Source: Alteromonadaceae bacterium Bs31
GTDB lineage: Bacteria > Pseudomonadota > Gammaproteobacteria > Pseudomonadales > Cellvibrionaceae
Assembly (NCBI GenBank): GCA_900177435.1
Contig: FXAI01000003.1
Coordinates: 124,001-188,000, forward strand
Length of the DNA: 64,000 nt
Reading direction: 5' to 3'
Positions 27,728 through 36,327 of the stretch are shown here, piece by piece. The position numbers and the translations under genes are program-made. The notes under the pieces are model-generated. The model was not told the DNA's origin. It saw nothing but the letters and a program-made list of their open reading frames with translations, and searched no databases. Position 1 is the first letter of the stretch; every line of letters starts with the position of its first letter.

Positions 27728-28822
27728 TTATTCGTTGTACCAACGCCCATCGGCCAGTCGCCGAATAAACAAGTGCGAATACCAGTAGAAACGCCCACCC
27801 CCGGCATGCAGTGTACAGTTGTAGCGGCTGCGGCCTGAGGGCAAAGCACCTTGAGCCTGAGTCACCATGGTGCTGCCATTCTTGCTGGTTTTAATCGCAC
27901 CCTGCCCGGAAGCAAAACACTGTAGATTTTCGGCAAACTGAAATACCGGTGAAACCAACTCCATACGCGGCTTACTCTCTCCTGCCGGCAGCTCTGGCTC
28001 CAGCAGGGAGCGCCCCTGAGAATCTTTCACCACCACCTTCAAACGGGGAAACGGTAAACTGAAGACCTTGGTGGCAAAGTCCTGCATATCTTTCCCGTAG
28101 GCGCCACCAAAGGGAAAACGCGGCAACAACTGCATATCGCTATCAGGCGATACAGGGCCAGACTGCTGGCCGAAGGCAATAAAGCCCTTGCGCTCAAGTA
28201 ACTTGAGCAAGGCCTGATCGTACTCACCATAGGTGTGAGCGTACATTTTTGGTGCTCGCCCCATTTCCTTTTTGATACGCTGCTGCGCAAAATCAATATC
28301 TCGCTCACGCCGCTGCTGCCATTGTGCAAAGGACTCTCCTGAACGCTTTCTTAAGAAATGCGGATGGCTATCACTATGATTGGCAACGCTGGCTCCCTTC
28401 TTCGCCATTTCACGCAGTTGATCCCAATTCATATAGTTGGGGTTTTTCTCATCGTGCGGCTTACTGTTTACAAACACCGTAAAGGGCAGCTTACGTTTTT
28501 TCAATAGGGGCCATGCATTGTCGTAGATGGAGCGATAACCGTCGTCAAAGGTGATGATAACTGCCCTGTCCGGCAAGGAAGCACCTCCATTTTTACTTCG
28601 TGCAAGCAGCTTTGGCAGCTGCTCAATGGATAGCACCTTAAAACCCTGCTCCTGTAAAAAATCCAAATGTGCTTTAAACAGGGCCGTAGAAGTACTGGTG
28701 GACTTGGGTGTTTTATCGGAAATGTGGTGATATTGAAGCACTACCAGAGCTTCCACCCTGAAGGGGCAGAGTAAAAGTAAAGCAGTGATAAGTGATAAGC
28801 ATTTCCAGCGGCCCAAACACAT
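27728..28822 (-). CDS. Exported polysaccharide deacetylase (NodB domain)
   Basis: 364 residues with a signal peptide (1 to about 24). The NodB carbohydrate esterase 4 domain has motif 1 TFDDGY (91-96; Asp93 catalytic base, Asp94 metal) and motif 2 NHSDSH (148-153; His149 and His153 metal ligands). LQYHHIS near 29 resembles the PgaB-type start. The C-terminal about 110 residues are a beta-rich extension I do not recognise. Likely removes acetyl groups from an envelope or exopolysaccharide amino sugar. Converges with hemB with two bases between stops. Confidence 0.9.
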   Translation of the reverse strand: MCLGRWKCLSLITALLLLCPFRVEALVVLQYHHISDKTPKSTSTSTALFKAHLDFLQEQGFKVLSIEQLPKLLARSKNGGASLPDRAVIITFDDGYRSIYDNAWPLLKKRKLPFTVFVNSKPHDEKNPNYMNWDQLREMAKKGASVANHSDSHPHFLRKRSGESFAQWQQRRERDIDFAQQRIKKEMGRAPKMYAHTYGEYDQALLKLLERKGFIAFGQQSGPVSPDSDMQLLPRFPFGGAYGKDMQDFATKVFSLPFPRLKVVVKDSQGRSLLEPELPAGESKPRMELVSPVFQFAENLQCFASGQGAIKTSKNGSTMVTQAQGALPSGRSRYNCTLHAGGGRFYWYSHLFIRRLADGRWYNE

Positions 28823-29019
28823 AATCTTCTCCGAATCTGTGAAATTTGATACAAGCTAACTGTAATGCTTTATGACGCCAAAAGAAAAAATTTATGTAAG
28901 AATCACGGGTGTCTATAATTAAGTAGACTAAACATAATATTAAAAATTAGCCTCTAAGGGGCAGAAACCCCGTTAAATGCGAAGGATTGCCCATTTAAAG
29001 GCCCGGACCTACGCTAATA

Positions 29020-29955
29020 ATGCTCAGATACAGCTGCTCACTTAAAAATTCAGTTCTAACCACCGTATCTTTACTGCTAGCGTTTTCCACTCAGGCAAAT
29101 TCACCGGATGAATTAAAGGTTTGGCTCGGAGAGCTCAGCCCCTCTCTACAGCAATACAGTCGCTCACTGATCGATACCGTACTGCAGCGCAGCAAGGCGT
29201 CCACCCCCTTCGCCAAAGCCCACTACAGCACTCGTAAAATGAATACCGAGCGCTGGCGTATGGAAGCGCTCAAGGGAGAGCGCATGCACCTGTTTTTCTC
29301 TGCGGATGGAGAGCACATCAAGCTTGCCTTCCCCGGTGTTAAAAACATCGTGCAACCTTTTTTAAATTACCGGCTTGGCCTGCGCAAGTGCATCGTTCAT
29401 CGAACCAAGAAAAATAAGCTGGATTCAGTTAGCGACTTACAGGGCCTCAAGCAAGTCCGTATAGGGCAGGTGCATTATTGGCCCGATATTGCACCCTATC
29501 AACAACATGGCCTCTCGGTAACAGCGGCGGATACCTACGAAAGCATGTTCAGTATGCTCGACCGTGGCCGTTTTGACTGCTTACCCCTCAGCGTTCTTGA
29601 AATTGATGGTGCACTTAAAGAACAAATTATTTTGTACCCGGAGCTCACGCTAAGTGAAAAGCTTTATTTTTTTTACCCTCTTCCCTACTATATTGGAATC
29701 ACAAAAAGCCAACCCGACTTACTCACGCGCTTTGAATTAGAACTGGCAACAATGGCAAAGGACGGCAGCCTTAGTGCTCTCTATGCTGATGTTTTTGCTC
29801 CGACAGAAGAGATTTTTACTAACAGCAGCGGCAGCCTGTTTATTTTGACTAACCCCAATCTTAGCCCGCAAATGAACGCTCTTTTCACCAAAAATTTTCT
29901 TTTATCTTTACCGCGTGGGCATCAACTGTCTATTGTGCATGTAGACAAGCGCTAA
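29020..29955 (+). CDS. Periplasmic solute-binding-protein-like protein
   Basis: 311 residues with a signal peptide (1-26). The body is a divergent type 3 periplasmic-binding fold: KLDSVSDLQGLKQVRIGQV and DTYESMFSMLDRGRFDCLPL correspond to the second-lobe start and the ligand-site return strand, and YYIGITKSQPDLLTRFE to the late helix. No transporter genes are adjacent, so it may be a sensor-type or orphan binding protein. The next gene also contains two binding-protein domains. The ligand is unknown. Confidence 0.75.
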   Translation: MLRYSCSLKNSVLTTVSLLLAFSTQANSPDELKVWLGELSPSLQQYSRSLIDTVLQRSKASTPFAKAHYSTRKMNTERWRMEALKGERMHLFFSADGEHIKLAFPGVKNIVQPFLNYRLGLRKCIVHRTKKNKLDSVSDLQGLKQVRIGQVHYWPDIAPYQQHGLSVTAADTYESMFSMLDRGRFDCLPLSVLEIDGALKEQIILYPELTLSEKLYFFYPLPYYIGITKSQPDLLTRFELELATMAKDGSLSALYADVFAPTEEIFTNSSGSLFILTNPNLSPQMNALFTKNFLLSLPRGHQLSIVHVDKR

Positions 29956-30104
29956 TCTACCCGGCTTTAATGCCTTTAAAACTTAGTATTGCTAAAATCG
30001 GCCACCGGGGTGATGCTGTAGTTCTGCTATTCAATCAACATCAAACAAACTAGCGTCGAATCTACGGCGCGCGCTTTGAAATCGCTTTTTAGCTGGAGAT
30101 ACCT

Positions 30105-32201
30105 GTGCCTAGAGTAAAACTTATACTGCTCCCTCTTGTGCTCCTGGTGCTTGGCAGCTGCGATTCGAAAACGCAGCAAGAAAATTCAAGCGTCGAGAAA
30201 ACTGAACAAGCAGCCCATGCACCAGCTCCAGCCCGCCGAGAGACCGGAGACCTGGCCACTATTAAGCAATACGGGAAACTTCGGGTGCTGGCACCCAGCT
30301 GGGAGGATACGGGCCTACCCAGAGAGGGCCTGCCCTCCCACGGCTACCGCACGCTGGCAGAAGATTTCGCGGCCTCGCAAGGGCTGGAAGTGGAGTGGGT
30401 TTACACCGAAACCCACACGCAACTGATTGATATGCTGGAGCAGGGCCTGGGAGATGTGATTGTTGCGCACCTCACGCAAACACCCGAGCGAGAACAAGGT
30501 ATTGCCTTCTGCTTACCCATCTCAAGCGCTTACGAACAAATCGTAAGCTCCACGGACAGCAAATTGCTACAGCATGCCGACCTCCACAATAAAAAAATTG
30601 TGGTGGGTTCCGGGTCTTCTTTCAGCACCTCCGTTAAAAAACTGGCGGCGCAAAACCCTGAAATAAAAATACAATTACATGAACACCAAAGCGGCGACCC
30701 AGACCTGCTTCTGGATATGGTTAACGAGGGTAAATTCGATGCAACGGTCATGGATAGCAATATCGCAACATCCATGAGTGACTATAGGGATGACTTCAAT
30801 ATCGGCCTCACCATTACCCCTTCGCGCCCAATCGCGTGGGCAGTTCGAAAAAACAATGGCAAGTTGCGCAGCACACTGAATACTTTCCTTACCGAAGCAC
30901 GTCTTGTTGACGACCGCAGCAGGAATCACACAGAAGATTTCTCGGATATTAAACAACGTAAAACCTTGCGTATTATTACCCGCAACTCGCCAGCCTCCTA
31001 TTTTGTATGGCGAGGAGAGCTAATGGGCTATGAATACGATCTGATGAAAAAGTTTGCCGAGCGTCAGGGGCTCCGCCTGGAGGTGGAAGTAGCTCAGCCC
31101 GAGGATGACATGATCCAAATGTTACTGGATGGCCAGGGCGATATTATCGCAGCAAATATGACAATCACAGAAGAACGGCAAGCAAGGGGCGTGAGTTTTA
31201 GCCGGCCCTACCATATTATTCAGGAACAACTTGTCACCCACAGCAATGCTCCCGCGCTGGATTCACTCGAAGCCCTTACCGACAGAACAATCACTATCAA
31301 GCCCGACCATGCCTATTGGAACACTGCTCTGAATTTAATTAATAGTGGCCATAGATTCAAGCTGGTTGCGGCTCCCAACCACCAGACAACCGTAGATTTG
31401 CTAGCGGCCATTGGCAGAGGGGAGCAAGATGCCACTATTGCAGACAGCCATATTGTCGCTATCGAACACAGATTTAATGATAATTTGCAGCCGGGATTAA
31501 AATTAGAGAAGGAATCACATTTAGGCTGGGCAGTACGCGCGAGTAACCCAGAGTTATTAGCAAAATTAAACCACTACGTAAAGCTCCACTATCGCGGCCG
31601 TTTTTTTAATATTACGTATAATAAATATTTCAAAAACGAAAAACGTATCGACAAGTATCAAGGGCAACGACTAACCGATTCCAAACAACTCTCCCCCTAT
31701 GACAACATAGTAAAGCCTCTCGCATCCCAATATCATTTTGACTGGCGAATATTGGTCGCACAAATGTACCAGGAAAGTAAATTTAACCCCAAAGCCAAGT
31801 CACACGCAGGCGCACAGGGGCTGTTCCAGGTTATGCCCAGAACCGCAAAAAAACTAGGCATTAAGCTACCGTTCACACCAGAGACAGGTATTTTTGCAGG
31901 CATTCGCTATATGGACTGGGCGCGAGATAGATTTGAGGCTACCTTGCCGCTGGAGGAGCGACTGTGGTTTACACTTGCGGCCTACAATGCCGGTTTTGGT
32001 CACGTAAATGATGCGCGCAGGCTAGCCAGGCAACAGGGTTGGAATGGCGATGTTTGGTTCGATAATGTCGAGCGAGCAATGTTACTGCTAAGTAAAAGAC
32101 AATATTACAGTAAAGCCCGTTTCGGATATGTACGCGGCTCCGAACCCGTCAATTATGTGCGACAGATTCGCGATCGCTACCATGCTTACCTGGCGCTTTA
32201 A
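30105..32201 (+). CDS. MltF-like lytic transglycosylase lipoprotein with two binding-protein domains
   Basis: 698 residues, starting at a GTG. Lipoprotein signal with lipobox LGSC (Cys19). A first type 3 solute-binding domain (about 48-275) begins KQYGKLRVLAP and a second (about 282-515) begins KQRKTLRIITR. An SLT lytic transglycosylase domain (about 530-690) has catalytic Glu557 in YQESKFNP, then GAQGLFQVMP and AAYNAGFGH. E. coli MltF has one binding domain (about 518 residues), so this protein carries a duplicated sensor. It cleaves peptidoglycan at the outer membrane, presumably gated by ligands in the two lobes. Confidence 0.9.
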   Translation: MPRVKLILLPLVLLVLGSCDSKTQQENSSVEKTEQAAHAPAPARRETGDLATIKQYGKLRVLAPSWEDTGLPREGLPSHGYRTLAEDFAASQGLEVEWVYTETHTQLIDMLEQGLGDVIVAHLTQTPEREQGIAFCLPISSAYEQIVSSTDSKLLQHADLHNKKIVVGSGSSFSTSVKKLAAQNPEIKIQLHEHQSGDPDLLLDMVNEGKFDATVMDSNIATSMSDYRDDFNIGLTITPSRPIAWAVRKNNGKLRSTLNTFLTEARLVDDRSRNHTEDFSDIKQRKTLRIITRNSPASYFVWRGELMGYEYDLMKKFAERQGLRLEVEVAQPEDDMIQMLLDGQGDIIAANMTITEERQARGVSFSRPYHIIQEQLVTHSNAPALDSLEALTDRTITIKPDHAYWNTALNLINSGHRFKLVAAPNHQTTVDLLAAIGRGEQDATIADSHIVAIEHRFNDNLQPGLKLEKESHLGWAVRASNPELLAKLNHYVKLHYRGRFFNITYNKYFKNEKRIDKYQGQRLTDSKQLSPYDNIVKPLASQYHFDWRILVAQMYQESKFNPKAKSHAGAQGLFQVMPRTAKKLGIKLPFTPETGIFAGIRYMDWARDRFEATLPLEERLWFTLAAYNAGFGHVNDARRLARQQGWNGDVWFDNVERAMLLLSKRQYYSKARFGYVRGSEPVNYVRQIRDRYHAYLAL

Positions 32202-32216
32202 AATAAACGCCGAGCG

Positions 32217-33602
32217 CTAGTAAACGGTGAGGTTTTTCATCCAGATTCGCTTACCAATACGCAGGCGCACCGGCGTAAATTTTGTAATGTCTTCGATAAA
32301 TGTGGCGAAATAAATAAACAGGAAAGGTACTCCCCCCCAAAAAACTGCGGCACTAAAAATAGGTATACCTATCAACCACATTACAATGCTATCCATCGCC
32401 AGGCAGAACTTGTTGTCGCCACCTGCGCGCAGCACGCCGAGTATGCGAACCATATTTAACACTTTCACCCAGATCAACAAACAAAAAAGTGCAAGGGTAT
32501 CGTTCAACAATAAAACCGTTTGCTCGTCCAGCTCGCCAAAAATACCCACCACCCATGAACGAGACAAAAATAAAGCAAGACTAAAACCCAGCGCCATCGC
32601 TAGGGTAAGTTGATCAAAAAACTTGTAGATAAACCAGGCGCGGTCCTGCTCACTCGCCCCCAAAGACCGTCCAACCATAATCGTTGATGCGTTGGAGAGC
32701 CCGACAAACAGCGAAAAGAATAGGCCTTCTATGGGCACAATAACCCCCATTACCGCCAGGGCCTCTGTGCCAGCATAACCGGTGAGTACATGATAGGCGG
32801 CATTACCAACACCCCATACCACATGGTTCATTACCACAGGCGAAGAGAAGCTAACGAAACGCCTGAACTCCTTTTTATTCAAAGCCAGCGCAAAGGCTTT
32901 CCGCCCCAAAGCAAAAGGATGTCTTTTAGCGTAAAGCCAAACAATAAAACCCAAGAGTTGTAAAAACCGCGATATTAACGTGGCCCAGGCAGCCCCTTCG
33001 ATACCCAATGCCGGAAAACCCCAATGACCAAAAATAAGCAAGTAATTCAGCAGTACATTTATGGCAACCGCAAGGCCTCCCATCAATAGAGGTACCGCAG
33101 TATTGCCAATGGAACGCAGGCCACTCTCAAATATCACTACACACTGGGTAAACAACAGCACCAGAGCGGTTATCTGCAAATAGCTCGCAGCCATGGCAGA
33201 TACTTCCGGGTCTGGGTTTATCAGCGGTACCCAGTAGGGGCTGAGCAAAGCAAACAATACAACGAAGGGAATCATCACGGCCACGCCGACGATAAGCCCC
33301 AAGGCTACCACCCGCTGACAGGCAGCGTGATCCTTCGCACCGCTATACTGTGCCACCAGCACGCTGCAGCCCGCGCCGAAACCCGCCATAAGCACCAGCA
33401 GCAGAAAATGCAGTTTAGCCGCCAGCCCCACGGCCGCTATGGCGCTTGAGCCCAGCTGGCCAACCATCAGCACATCCGCCATACCCAGCAAGGACTGCAG
33501 CAGCATTTGCAAAGCTACCGGCAAGGCAAGTGTTACCACAGAAAGCCAGAACGCCCTTGAGGCTGTCAGTGCAGGAAAGACAGCGAACAAGATTTTAGAC
33601 AT
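32217..33602 (-). CDS. MATE family multidrug/sodium antiporter (NorM/DinF-like)
   Basis: 461 residues with about 12 membrane helices in two similar halves. MADVLMVGQLGSSAIAAVGL (42-61) is the typical first-half entry and LTGYAGTEALAVMGVIVPIE the second-half counterpart. Exports cationic compounds using Na+ or H+. It converges with the MltF-like gene. Monocistronic; the substrate cannot be deduced. Confidence 0.9.
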   Translation of the reverse strand: MSKILFAVFPALTASRAFWLSVVTLALPVALQMLLQSLLGMADVLMVGQLGSSAIAAVGLAAKLHFLLLVLMAGFGAGCSVLVAQYSGAKDHAACQRVVALGLIVGVAVMIPFVVLFALLSPYWVPLINPDPEVSAMAASYLQITALVLLFTQCVVIFESGLRSIGNTAVPLLMGGLAVAINVLLNYLLIFGHWGFPALGIEGAAWATLISRFLQLLGFIVWLYAKRHPFALGRKAFALALNKKEFRRFVSFSSPVVMNHVVWGVGNAAYHVLTGYAGTEALAVMGVIVPIEGLFFSLFVGLSNASTIMVGRSLGASEQDRAWFIYKFFDQLTLAMALGFSLALFLSRSWVVGIFGELDEQTVLLLNDTLALFCLLIWVKVLNMVRILGVLRAGGDNKFCLAMDSIVMWLIGIPIFSAAVFWGGVPFLFIYFATFIEDITKFTPVRLRIGKRIWMKNLTVY

Positions 33603-33798
33603 GAGCTATACCAGAGAGAGGAACAAGTGAGAGCAAGAGCGGGAGTATAGCCACAGGCACATCAAGGCTCCATCAAAGTGCTTAAACACCTTCGCTGGCT
33701 GCACGCCCAGCAATAACAGAACACAACAATTACGCCGCGAAAGCCACACCTTATTTGACAGAGCGTTTACAATAGGGGCTTTTTTATCTGGTGTATTT

Positions 33799-34284
33799 AT
33801 GAAGATCGCAAAAGACTGTGTGGTTAGCTTTCACTATCAACTGAGTGAAGTGGGGGGAGAAGCGCTGGAGTCCAGTGAAGACGGCGTACCAATGGCGTAC
33901 TTACACGGCCACGGTAACCTCCTCAAAGGGCTTGAGGAGGCCTTAATCGGCCTTGCAAGCGGGGATAAAAAATCCGTGACACTGCCGCCAGAAAAAGCCT
34001 ACGGTGAACGTCGAGACAATGCCATGCAAAAAGTGCCTATCAAACATTTAATTGGCAAGTACAAGCGCCTTATGCCCAACATGCTGGTAAAAGTTAACAC
34101 AGAAAAAGGCCCGGTAAACGCACGCGTGATTAAGCCAGGCAAGTTTATGGTGGAGCTGGACACCAACCACCCTTTCGCGGGTAAAACCCTTGAATTTGCA
34201 GTTGAAATTAAATCCGTGCGAGAAGCCACAGAGGAAGAGCTGGCTCATGGCCATGCCCATGGTGAAGGCGGCCACCAACACTAA
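33799..34284 (+). CDS. slyD: SlyD-type FKBP peptidyl-prolyl isomerase
   Basis: 161 residues. FKBP half-domains flank an insert-in-flap domain: VVSFHYQLSEVGGEALESS (8-26), MAYLHGHGNLLKGLEEAL, then LPPEKAYGER, and the closing strand VEIKSVREAT. The His-rich C-terminus (HGHAHGEGGHQH) is a short version of the metal-binding tail of SlyD. Acts as cytoplasmic prolyl isomerase and chaperone, and in E. coli aids nickel delivery. A TTGACA occurs at 33757-33762 but no matching -10 is convincing. Confidence 0.92.
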   Translation: MKIAKDCVVSFHYQLSEVGGEALESSEDGVPMAYLHGHGNLLKGLEEALIGLASGDKKSVTLPPEKAYGERRDNAMQKVPIKHLIGKYKRLMPNMLVKVNTEKGPVNARVIKPGKFMVELDTNHPFAGKTLEFAVEIKSVREATEEELAHGHAHGEGGHQH

Positions 34285-34303
34285 ACTCTTCCGGGCAGTT
34301 TGC

Positions 34304-34897
34304 TCAGTGTTGAATTATTTTTCTGCTCATGAGCAACCAGTCCCCCAGCGGTTCCGCTTCGGGCAGGGCCTCGGCGACCAATGCATCTATTGGGTCGAAG
34401 CCCATTGCACGGTATAGCGCTAAAGCCGCTTTATTTTTAGAGGAAACGATAAGGCTGCAGTATTCACAGTGATTCGCTCGGGCCTGAGCAATAGCATCTG
34501 CCAGCAGAGCTTTTGCCATCCCCCGCCCTCGATAGGGCTCGAAAGTGGCGAGGGCATTGATATACCAACTGCCTGCGACCCTACTTTCCAATTCGACAAG
34601 GGGGCGAACTACCAGGGGATAATCCGATAGTTTCGCCAAATCTATCTGATCTGGTAAACGATAAGCAAGCGACATTGCAGCCACCAGCTCTTCTCGCTCT
34701 GGTTGAAGACAAACCCGCGCGTGACGAAAACTAAAGCTACCTTCGTTGCGCGCAGCCCGCCTCTCTCCTACATCCAGTTCGCTCTGCCCATTTTCGCGCA
34801 TGCTTTGCCATAAAAAAAAGGGAATACCCTCGCCAGCCAGATTAATCAGCTCGGCAAGCTCGCGAGCGTGATGCTGCAGAGCATTTACAATTCTCAT
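34304..34897 (-). CDS. GNAT family N-acetyltransferase
   Basis: 197 residues. The acetyl-CoA-binding motif A is FEPYRGRGMAKALLADAIAQ at about 136-155, followed by the motif B strand and helix YCSLIVSSKNKAALALYRAM, which is typical of the fold. The N-terminal half is variable; substrate unknown. Convergent with slyD. Homologs are annotated simply as GNAT acetyltransferase. Confidence 0.88.
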   Translation of the reverse strand: MRIVNALQHHARELAELINLAGEGIPFFLWQSMRENGQSELDVGERRAARNEGSFSFRHARVCLQPEREELVAAMSLAYRLPDQIDLAKLSDYPLVVRPLVELESRVAGSWYINALATFEPYRGRGMAKALLADAIAQARANHCEYCSLIVSSKNKAALALYRAMGFDPIDALVAEALPEAEPLGDWLLMSRKIIQH

Positions 34898-34989
34898 TAA
34901 AATAAGGTAGTTGCGCGCACTTTAGGTGCTAACACAAAAAAACTGTTTTAAAAGGGGGCAGTTTTCTGCGCCGCAAATAAAAAAGATAA

Positions 34990-35295
34990 CTAAACGACAA
35001 CGACAGAATTGTCTGTACCAATCACATTCGGCACGTACTTATCTGCGTCGTAATCGTTTTCCCAGCGCTCACCGTCCAGCACATAACGATACTCATATTC
35101 CTGACCTGGCGCGAGATCGATGGTAGTGGCATAGCTTCCGTCTTTTTGTTTACGCAAAGGGTTTTCAGAAAAATCCCAACCATTAAACTCACCAGCAAGA
35201 TAGATTTTTTTTGACGTTTCGACGAGGGGGTCTGGCGCAATAAACTTCACTTTGCACACAGGCTTGGATTTTAGATACCGCTTATCTAGGCTCAT
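34990..35295 (-). CDS. Small CBM48 / AMPK-type glycogen-binding domain protein
   Basis: 101 residues consisting of a single early-set domain: VKFIAPDPLVETSKKIYLAG (16-35), then EFNGWDFSENPLRKQKDGSY and the YEYRYVLDGERWENDYDADK strand pair. The fold is that of the isoamylase N-terminal domain and the AMPK beta carbohydrate-binding module. No catalytic domain or signal peptide. Likely a cytoplasmic binding or regulatory module for glycogen-like glucan; no glycogen genes are adjacent. The gap 35296-35472 shows nothing. Confidence 0.85.
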   Translation of the reverse strand: MSLDKRYLKSKPVCKVKFIAPDPLVETSKKIYLAGEFNGWDFSENPLRKQKDGSYATTIDLAPGQEYEYRYVLDGERWENDYDADKYVPNVIGTDNSVVVV

Positions 35296-35472
35296 ACCGA
35301 TTAAACTCCTGATTGGATAATGCGAGAGTGTATTTTAACAAATTTCTGACTGCACTAAAGTGACACAACATAAATAAAACTGATGCTCCTTTGCAGCAAG
35401 GGACAAGAATAACTGAACTCAATCAGCAAATTTTCGGCCAATTGTTTATTGCCATTCTTTTTGGCGTGCGTA

Positions 35473-36303
35473 TTAAGGCGCGTGGGGTTTAAAAGGCTGC
35501 ATACTCACGTCTCCCTGTTCGACTATCAGCATAGTTGACTCGTCCACAGGCAACCACACACCCTGTAAATCACTTAAAGGTTCGGAAACAACCGCCCGCA
35601 TATTGGATGTCAAATCTCTGGCGCGAAGGTTATCCGGATACAGCGCTTTTATTTCATCGGCAGAATTACTATAAAACAGTGAGCGTGAGTCACCTTCAGA
35701 TGAATAGCGAAAAGCGTAGAGCTTCTGCCCGTCTGTGATACCCAGGCTCATCTGTATGGGGAACGCCGTTCCCTGCTCTTTAGCCAGCTTTTCAATGAGT
35801 CCAATGGTAAGTTCAACCGCCCGCAAGGGGTCTTCCCGCAAGCCGAAGGTGAGAGCAAGAAAAAAGATAAGCTCAGAATCAGTATTACCTTCCATGTACG
35901 AAAAATATTTCGGATCGACGGTTACCACTAGTTCACGACGTATTTTCTGAAAATCACGGATAAGGCCGTTGTGAACAAACATCCAGTTCGCATGGCGAAA
36001 AGGGTGGCAATTGCTTGTCTGCACCGGCGTGCCCGTGGACCGACGCACATGAGCCATAAAAAGACCGCTGCTAATATGATGGCTGATTTCTTTCAAATTC
36101 TGATCGCCCCAGGCAGGCAGGGTGGAGCGATATATTCCCGGCTCATTATTGCGACCATACCAACCTACACCAAAGCCATCTGCATTGGTGGGTTTGGCAC
36201 TCATTTTTGCCGACATACTTTGGTCAATCAATGAATTCTGAGGCGTAATTAAAATGGACTCCAAACTAATGGGGTCACCTGAATACGATATCCAACGACA
36301 CAT
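35473..36303 (-). CDS. Class II glutamine amidotransferase domain protein (YafJ-like)
   Basis: 276 residues. Nucleophile Cys2 is exposed after Met removal (MCRWISYSG). Conserved GFGVGWYG (43-50), AHVRRSTGTPVQTSNCHPF (~84-102), FVHNGLI and GNTDSELIFF are the glutaminase-fold residues. No acceptor domain is attached, so it is a stand-alone Ntn hydrolase of the YafJ/EgtC group. Follows the symporter-fusion gene on the same strand with a 24-base gap (36304-36327), so the two are possibly co-transcribed. Confidence 0.92.
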   Translation of the reverse strand: MCRWISYSGDPISLESILITPQNSLIDQSMSAKMSAKPTNADGFGVGWYGRNNEPGIYRSTLPAWGDQNLKEISHHISSGLFMAHVRRSTGTPVQTSNCHPFRHANWMFVHNGLIRDFQKIRRELVVTVDPKYFSYMEGNTDSELIFFLALTFGLREDPLRAVELTIGLIEKLAKEQGTAFPIQMSLGITDGQKLYAFRYSSEGDSRSLFYSNSADEIKALYPDNLRARDLTSNMRAVVSEPLSDLQGVWLPVDESTMLIVEQGDVSMQPFKPHAP

Positions 36304-36327
36304 ATTTCTCTCCTGATAATTTTTATT

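Noticed and set aside
35535-36234. Several 65-90-residue plus-strand frames opposite the amidotransferase gene
   Set aside because: All are antisense to a gene with clear catalytic motifs and lack family resemblance.
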